A stretch of 64,000 nucleotides of DNA, taken from Winogradskyella sp. Lineage in GTDB: Bacteria; Bacteroidota; Bacteroidia; Flavobacteriales; Flavobacteriaceae. Shown here in pieces: positions 59,660 through 64,000 of the stretch (positions are counted from its first letter, which is position 1; each line of letters begins with the position of its first letter). The stretch spans positions 62,001 through 126,000 of the forward strand of contig NZ_JADGDZ010000001.1 in the NCBI RefSeq assembly GCF_016744625.1, written 5' to 3'. The position numbers were made by a program, and so were the translations under genes. The notes below the pieces were generated by a model that was given only the letters and a program-made list of their open reading frames with translations, made no database searches and was not told the origin of the DNA.

Positions 59660-60829
59660 CTACTTATAAATTTCTTCTTGTTTTTCTTTAGTAAATTTTT
59701 GTAGTTTTTTAATTAATTTAATAGCTGTAGACCGCCTCCATTGTTCGGAAATAATTTGTTTATTCTCAGCGATTTGCAAACTCGTCAAGGGTATTAAATT
59801 ATATGTATTCCCTGTTAAATCTTGTATTGAAAAAATATGAATACCTAGTTTTTTACATTGTATATAAATCGGATTTTCTTTCCTTAAAAACACTTTTGCA
59901 CCTTTGTATAATACAGTATTTATATTACCTCTCGCTTGTTGACGAGTATGATTCATGATAACAAACCCACACGATTCTATTTTTTTATAGTACGCTTCTA
60001 AAGAAAGAAAATCCATAAGTGCATCAACCTTATTTCTTCCTAAAAAAAAGACACTAAAGTTTTTTATGATTTTAGCATATATTTTACTTCCATAACTAAG
60101 TGGAATAACAACTTTTATGTCTTTGAAATTTAATTTTCTTAATAATAAAATAGCCTCAAGATGGTTATTCGATGCATATGCAGAGTTACCCAATAAAATA
60201 TTATTCCCAGAAAAACTTTTAGAACCAACATTAAATGTATCTTCTAAAGTATATGAGTTTAGATAAAGATGCTTAGCAGTTAATTTAGGAATAGCTTTTA
60301 ATAAAATAGGGTAAAGCTCTTTTTGAATTGAGACTACGTCTATTCTATTATATGGAAAATTTTTGTCTTTAGAACTAGTGGAAATTATTTTATTAAATCT
60401 TTTTAATTTAGATTTTAATTTCGTTTTTGCATCAAAAAAACTCAATGTTTTAGAAAATACTTCTATGATTTTAGAATATGGTAAAGTTACTTTATTTGTA
60501 AAGGGAGCAATAATGTTTGCATAATCTCCTCCCCAAGAATGCCATACTATTAGTGTTTGTGGCAATGCATCTCTTAAAACTTTTTCATAAACAGGAAACA
60601 AATAATGAATAACAATACAATCAACATTTTTTATCTCTTCTTGTAATTCTTCAGACTCAAAATAATTATCATATATAACACTTATGTTATTCAAATTATT
60701 TGTAAATCTTTGAAGCTGTTTTACAGGCTGATATATTTTCCATGTGTTACTTCCTGGAAAAGCTTCTTCATACAACCCATGAGTTAATGGTATTACCTTT
60801 TCATCAAATGCAAAATGTACTATTCTCAA
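59660..60829 (-). CDS. Glycosyltransferase, WecF-type (GT56, Fuc4NAc transferase-like)
   Basis: A 389-residue GT56-family protein like WecF, which adds Fuc4NAc from TDP-Fuc4NAc to lipid-linked intermediates of enterobacterial common antigen. Signature blocks are GNSAYASNNHLEAI near 205-218, VIPLSYGSKIYAKII near 242-256, FLGRNKVDALMDFLSLEAYYKKIESCGFVIMNHTRQQARGNINTVLYKGAKVFL near 268-325 and NPIYIQCKKLGIHIF. WHSWGGDYANI near residue 100 is present too. It probably acts on the cytosolic side of the inner membrane. It is the third gene of a leftward cassette after a BKACE enzyme and an acyltransferase, which suggests assembly of a modified sugar; donor and acceptor are unknown. Confidence 0.85.
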   Translation of the reverse strand: MRIVHFAFDEKVIPLTHGLYEEAFPGSNTWKIYQPVKQLQRFTNNLNNISVIYDNYFESEELQEEIKNVDCIVIHYLFPVYEKVLRDALPQTLIVWHSWGGDYANIIAPFTNKVTLPYSKIIEVFSKTLSFFDAKTKLKSKLKRFNKIISTSSKDKNFPYNRIDVVSIQKELYPILLKAIPKLTAKHLYLNSYTLEDTFNVGSKSFSGNNILLGNSAYASNNHLEAILLLRKLNFKDIKVVIPLSYGSKIYAKIIKNFSVFFLGRNKVDALMDFLSLEAYYKKIESCGFVIMNHTRQQARGNINTVLYKGAKVFLRKENPIYIQCKKLGIHIFSIQDLTGNTYNLIPLTSLQIAENKQIISEQWRRSTAIKLIKKLQKFTKEKQEEIYK

Positions 60830-60839
60830 TTTATTGAAG

Positions 60840-61481
60840 TTAATTCTCGTTTTTTCTAATTACTTTACATGGATTACCATAGGCTACAACATTGCTTTCA
60901 ATATTTTTTGTTACTAAAGCTCCTGCTCCGATAATAACATTTTTCCCAATTTCAATACCATCAATAATATAAGCTCCCATACCTATAGTTGTCCCTTTTC
61001 CTATTGTTACAAACCCTGCAATATGAGCTCCAGGATTTACAGTAACATAATCACCTAAATTAGAATGATGACCGACAGAAGCATTTCTATTAATGGTTAC
61101 ATAATTCCCTATTTTAGTTTGCCCAGCAATTGAGACATGACTATTTATCATACATCCAAACCCCATATTTACTGTTGATGATATTTCAACTGACTTGTTT
61201 ATAACATTTGTCATCTTAGACCAGTGTTCTAAAAACAATTTAGACACTTTCTGTTTATTTATTGCTTTATTAACACCCAGAAACAACAAATCTGTTTTCT
61301 CTGGCATTGATGAAACAATAGTAGTATCAAATTTATTGTTGATATATGCGTGACGAGGTTCTATTTGTAAATTATTAACAATCTCAATTTGAGGAAACCA
61401 ATTAAGCGACTCAAGATTATCAAAAATCATAGTTAATACAGGTTCGCTAAATCCTAAAATCGTGAGTTTATTATTAGACAT
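60840..61481 (-). CDS. PglD/NeuD-type sugar O- or N-acyltransferase (hexapeptide repeat)
   Basis: A 213-residue protein. The N-terminal ~75 residues are a Rossmann-like domain of PglD/NeuD acyltransferases (LTILGFSEPVLTMIFDNLE), and the C-terminal ~110 residues are a left-handed beta-helix of hexapeptide repeats (VSIAGQTKIGNYVTINRNASVGHHSNLGDYVTVNPGAHIAGFVTIGKGTTIGMGAYI, then IGAGALVTKNIESNVVAYGNPCKVI). GHHSNLGDY contains the catalytic histidine pair typical of PglD. It transfers an acyl group from a CoA donor to an amino or hydroxyl sugar in the cytosol. It overlaps the upstream BKACE gene by 8 bases and lies 10 bases before the glycosyltransferase gene. Confidence 0.88.
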   Translation of the reverse strand: MSNNKLTILGFSEPVLTMIFDNLESLNWFPQIEIVNNLQIEPRHAYINNKFDTTIVSSMPEKTDLLFLGVNKAINKQKVSKLFLEHWSKMTNVINKSVEISSTVNMGFGCMINSHVSIAGQTKIGNYVTINRNASVGHHSNLGDYVTVNPGAHIAGFVTIGKGTTIGMGAYIIDGIEIGKNVIIGAGALVTKNIESNVVAYGNPCKVIRKNEN

Positions 61482-62331
61482 GAGTATTTACATTTAATTT
61501 GTTGCCAAACCCTTCATTTCTCAAACTTAATGGCGTTTTAAACTCTTTCTCATTAATTTCAATCAATTGATGTATTCTTTTCAGTAACTGAATATTAGTT
61601 GCTTTTTGTGTCTTCTTAGTGTCATACCAAATATTATCCTCTAACCCAACTCTAACACCATAGCTCTGTGAGATAGCAAGACTATTAACTTTAAGTTGAT
61701 TAACACCTAAACCTGCAAAAACAACTTTACTATTTTTAGGTATTTGTTGCAATGCCGTAGATATAGTTGTTAAATCTGCTTGCATACCTGAGATATTACC
61801 AAATAATAAATTCCAATAGTATGGACCTTCAATTATGTTCTTTTCAATAAGGTATTTCCCATAATTAATCATTCCTAACCCAAAACATTCTAATTCAGGA
61901 ATTACACCATATGCCTTCATTTTTTCAGCAAGTTTAATAATCATATCAGGATTATTTACAGATGCATTTTTAATAAAATTTAGTGATGATAATGTTAGTG
62001 AGCACATATCAGGCATTAATTCTATTATCTCTGATCTTTTTTCAAATTCTGACACATTTCTACCAGATGTACTTCCACATATTATCAAGTCTGGACAATA
62101 TTTCCGTACTCCTTCAAAAATCTTAGTGTATACGCTACTCCTATGTGTTGGCACTCCATTATCTTCTCTTGCATGTAAATGAGCTATAGTTATTCCTACT
62201 TCATATGCCTGATGCGTTTGTTCAATAATTTCTGAAGGTGAAATTGGAACAAATGGTGTATGAGCCTTAGTTGGAATCATTCCAGTAGGGCAAAAATTAA
62301 TAATTATTTTATTTAATAAATCCATAAACAA
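61474..62331 (-). CDS. BKACE (DUF849, beta-keto acid cleavage) family enzyme
   Basis: A 285-residue TIM-barrel enzyme of the BKACE family, known from 3-keto-5-aminohexanoate cleavage enzyme (Kce): a beta-keto acid plus acetyl-CoA gives acetoacetate and a new CoA thioester. Signature blocks are the Zn-binding HLHAREDNGVPTH near residues 51-63, ICGSTSGRN near 83-91, a conserved glutamate in PELECFGLGM near 146-155, and GVNQLKVNSLAISQSYGVRVGLEDNIWYD near 213-242. It heads a three-gene cassette with an acyltransferase and a glycosyltransferase, an unusual setting, because lysine-fermentation genes are absent. A role in making the acyl-CoA for the sugar acyltransferase is an attractive inference. 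Start may be Met 1 or Met 3. Confidence 0.88.
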   Translation of the reverse strand: MFMDLLNKIIINFCPTGMIPTKAHTPFVPISPSEIIEQTHQAYEVGITIAHLHAREDNGVPTHRSSVYTKIFEGVRKYCPDLIICGSTSGRNVSEFEKRSEIIELMPDMCSLTLSSLNFIKNASVNNPDMIIKLAEKMKAYGVIPELECFGLGMINYGKYLIEKNIIEGPYYWNLLFGNISGMQADLTTISTALQQIPKNSKVVFAGLGVNQLKVNSLAISQSYGVRVGLEDNIWYDTKKTQKATNIQLLKRIHQLIEINEKEFKTPLSLRNEGFGNKLNVNTHV

Positions 62332-62454
62332 GTAACCAATGTGCTTTCCAACAAATATAACAAAGCAGCAATAAAATTTTATGCTTCAAGAATAAATATT
62401 AAAATTGTCTTAACTAAACATCTAAAAGGGCTACGCTGAAAGTATATATTCTAA
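62332..62454. promoter_or_regulatory. Divergent promoter region of BKACE cassette and pbpC
   Basis: 123 bases between the outward-facing starts of the cassette and pbpC. It must contain both promoters but shows no exact TAnnTTTG box on either strand. Confidence 0.4.
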
Positions 62455-64000
62455 GTGCAAATAACCAACTACATAAAACGAAACAAAATAAAGTCTGCTA
62501 TTCTAGCAATACTATTGTTAATCTATTATTTCTGTTTACCTCAGCAATTATTTAAAGATCCTACAGCAACGGTTATTACAAGTAATTCTGATAAACTTTT
62601 AGGTGCACTAATTGCAAAAGATGGTCAATGGAGATTTCCGGCGAGTGATAGTGTACCAGATAAATTTAAGACTTGTATTCTTCAGTTTGAAGACGAATAC
62701 TTTTACAAACATCCTGGTTTTAATCCGATTTCAATTTTTAAAGCTTTAAAAGGCAACCTAAGTTCTGGTTCTGTAAAACGTGGCGGAAGTACGATAACGC
62801 AACAAGTCATTCGGTTATCTCGAAAAGGACAATCGAGAACTTATTTTGAAAAATTTAAAGAACTGATTTTGGCAACACGATTAGAATTTAGATTATCAAA
62901 AGATGATATTCTAAATCTATATGCTAGTCACGCACCATTTGGTGGTAATGTTGTCGGAATTGATGCAGCATCTTGGAGGTATTTTAATAGAAATGCTTCT
63001 GATTTATCTTGGGCAGAAAGTGCAACTTTAGCTGTATTGCCAAATGCCCCAAGTTTAATTTATCCTGGAAAAAACCAAAAACGATTATTAAACAAACGCA
63101 ATCGTTTATTAAAAAAGTTGTTTGAAAATGGCACAATCGATGAACTCACTTATGATTTGTCTATAATTGAAGGCTTACCACAAAAACCATATCCATTACC
63201 TCAAATCGCGCCTCATTTGCTTCAGAAAATCGCCAGAAAAAATAAAGGCGAACGCATTAAAACCACAATTAAGGTATCACTACAAGAACAAACAAACGCT
63301 ATTGTAAAACAGCATTATAACCTATTGAAGCAAAATGAAATTTATAATATCTCTGTATTAGTTTTAGATGTAAATACGAGAGAAGTTTTGACCTATATAG
63401 GCAATTCACCAACTGATAATGCGCATCAAAAAAGCGTAGATATTATAGATAAGCCTAGAAGTACTGGTAGTATTCTAAAACCGTTTTTATATGCTTCAAT
63501 GTTAGATGCTGGTGATTTATTGCCAAATACTTTAGTTGCAGATGTGCCAACACAATTTGGGAGTTATCAACCCGAAAATTTCAACAAGTCCTACGACGGA
63601 GCTGTATTTGCAAATGAAGCTTTATCTCGTTCTCTTAATGTTCCTGCTGTGCGAATGCTTCAAGACTTTGGTTTAGATCGATTTTATCACTATTTAAAAC
63701 AACTCCAATTAAAAGATTTAAAATACAATGCCAATCATTATGGCTTGTCTTTAGTACTTGGTGGAGCTGAGAGTAACCTTTGGGACTTATGCAAAAGCTA
63801 TTCAGCTATGGCTTCGACTTTAAATCATTTTAATGCTAATTCGAGTCAGTATTTTACGAATGAGTTTTGTCAACCAATTTATAACTCAAAGCAATCTATT
63901 GACTTCGGAAAACTAACTAATGAGAAAACAGTTTTTGATGCTGCTTCTATCTATCTCACTTTTGAAAGTATGAAACAAGTGAATCGTCCAGAAAGTGATG
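62455..64000 (+). CDS. pbpC: Penicillin-binding protein 1C, 5' part (gene continues past window)
   Basis: 515 codons of a bifunctional class A penicillin-binding protein. The GTG start at 62455 (VQITNYIKRNKIKSAIL) gives a membrane anchor (about 13-30) and follows an in-frame stop; no ATG is available upstream. The transglycosylase GT51 motifs are EDEYFYKHPGF (79-89) and GGSTITQQ (110-117). The transpeptidase SxxK is S339-x-x-K342 and SxN is S393-x-N395; the KTG motif and the C-terminal PBP1C domain lie beyond the window. It makes peptidoglycan in the periplasm. In many bacteria pbpC directly follows the alpha-2-macroglobulin gene; here 6.1 kb of other genes separate them. Confidence 0.93.
   Translation, partial: MQITNYIKRNKIKSAILAILLLIYYFCLPQQLFKDPTATVITSNSDKLLGALIAKDGQWRFPASDSVPDKFKTCILQFEDEYFYKHPGFNPISIFKALKGNLSSGSVKRGGSTITQQVIRLSRKGQSRTYFEKFKELILATRLEFRLSKDDILNLYASHAPFGGNVVGIDAASWRYFNRNASDLSWAESATLAVLPNAPSLIYPGKNQKRLLNKRNRLLKKLFENGTIDELTYDLSIIEGLPQKPYPLPQIAPHLLQKIARKNKGERIKTTIKVSLQEQTNAIVKQHYNLLKQNEIYNISVLVLDVNTREVLTYIGNSPTDNAHQKSVDIIDKPRSTGSILKPFLYASMLDAGDLLPNTLVADVPTQFGSYQPENFNKSYDGAVFANEALSRSLNVPAVRMLQDFGLDRFYHYLKQLQLKDLKYNANHYGLSLVLGGAESNLWDLCKSYSAMASTLNHFNANSSQYFTNEFCQPIYNSKQSIDFGKLTNEKTVFDAASIYLTFESMKQVNRPESD

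Noticed and set aside
1-64000. tRNA, rRNA, CRISPR arrays or complete insertion sequences
   Set aside because: None found by eye: no transposase frame, no regularly spaced repeats and no rRNA signature; a tRNA scan would be needed to be certain.

Overview
The window is AT-rich chromosomal DNA from a member of the Bacteroidota, almost certainly a Flavobacteriaceae species (genus not determinable from sequence alone). Evidence: a complete Bat operon, a T9SS type B sorting domain, DUF6090, DUF4199, DUF2490, DUF1501 and DUF1800 families, carboxypeptidase-regulatory-like domains, promoters with a TAnnTTTG -7 box, and no Shine-Dalgarno signals. No rRNA, tRNA, CRISPR array or complete insertion sequence was recognised.

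Layout. 1-4.9 kb: the end of mgtE, then small genes (cupin, 2-hydroxyacid dehydrogenase, LuxR-type regulator, DUF4199, DUF1801, VOC) and two LEA-like repeat proteins. 4.9-11.4 kb: an outer-membrane-type protein, a two-domain lipid acyltransferase, GNAT plus aspartate kinase, fbp and TerB. 11.4-22.7 kb: mfd, an EamA exporter, a TlpA-like protein, a LysM protein, gpsA, pheS and cvpA. 22.7-28 kb: beta-carbonic anhydrase, two SulP transporters and a DUF2490 porin-like protein, probably a bicarbonate uptake locus. 28-38.6 kb: a leftward Bat operon (moxR, DUF58, BatD/DUF4381-like, batA, batB, an extra gene, batC, a partial batD duplicate, batD, batE). 38.7-47.4 kb: DUF4382 lipoprotein, aldo/keto reductase, AlbA_2 protein, DUF1501/DUF1800 pair, ALDH7-type dehydrogenase and isoaspartyl peptidase. 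47.5-50.6 kb: four tandem DUF6090 paralogues plus the stub of a fifth. 50.8-64 kb: an alpha-2-macroglobulin-like lipoprotein and, 6.1 kb further on, its usual neighbour pbpC (cut by the window end). Between them lie an SH3 protein, an ABM monooxygenase, a broken T9SS adhesin and a three-gene cassette (WecF-type glycosyltransferase, PglD-type acyltransferase, BKACE enzyme).

A recurring layer is a family of dispersed palindromic repeats, ending in GTCATTGCGA/TCGCAATGAC, GTCATTCCTGC/GCAGGAATGAC or similar. One copy is inserted in frame inside mfd, exactly 24 codons long. Two ~90-100 bp copies with a compensatory base-pair change sit between convergent genes. One perfect 26-nt palindrome ends the fifth DUF6090 copy, and one lies between moxR and the DUF58 gene. 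The least described items are this repeat family, the DUF6090 array and the BKACE-acyltransferase-glycosyltransferase cassette. The window also shows gene decay: the split adhesin, a frameshifted small membrane protein and a LysM gene whose expected ATG reads AGG.
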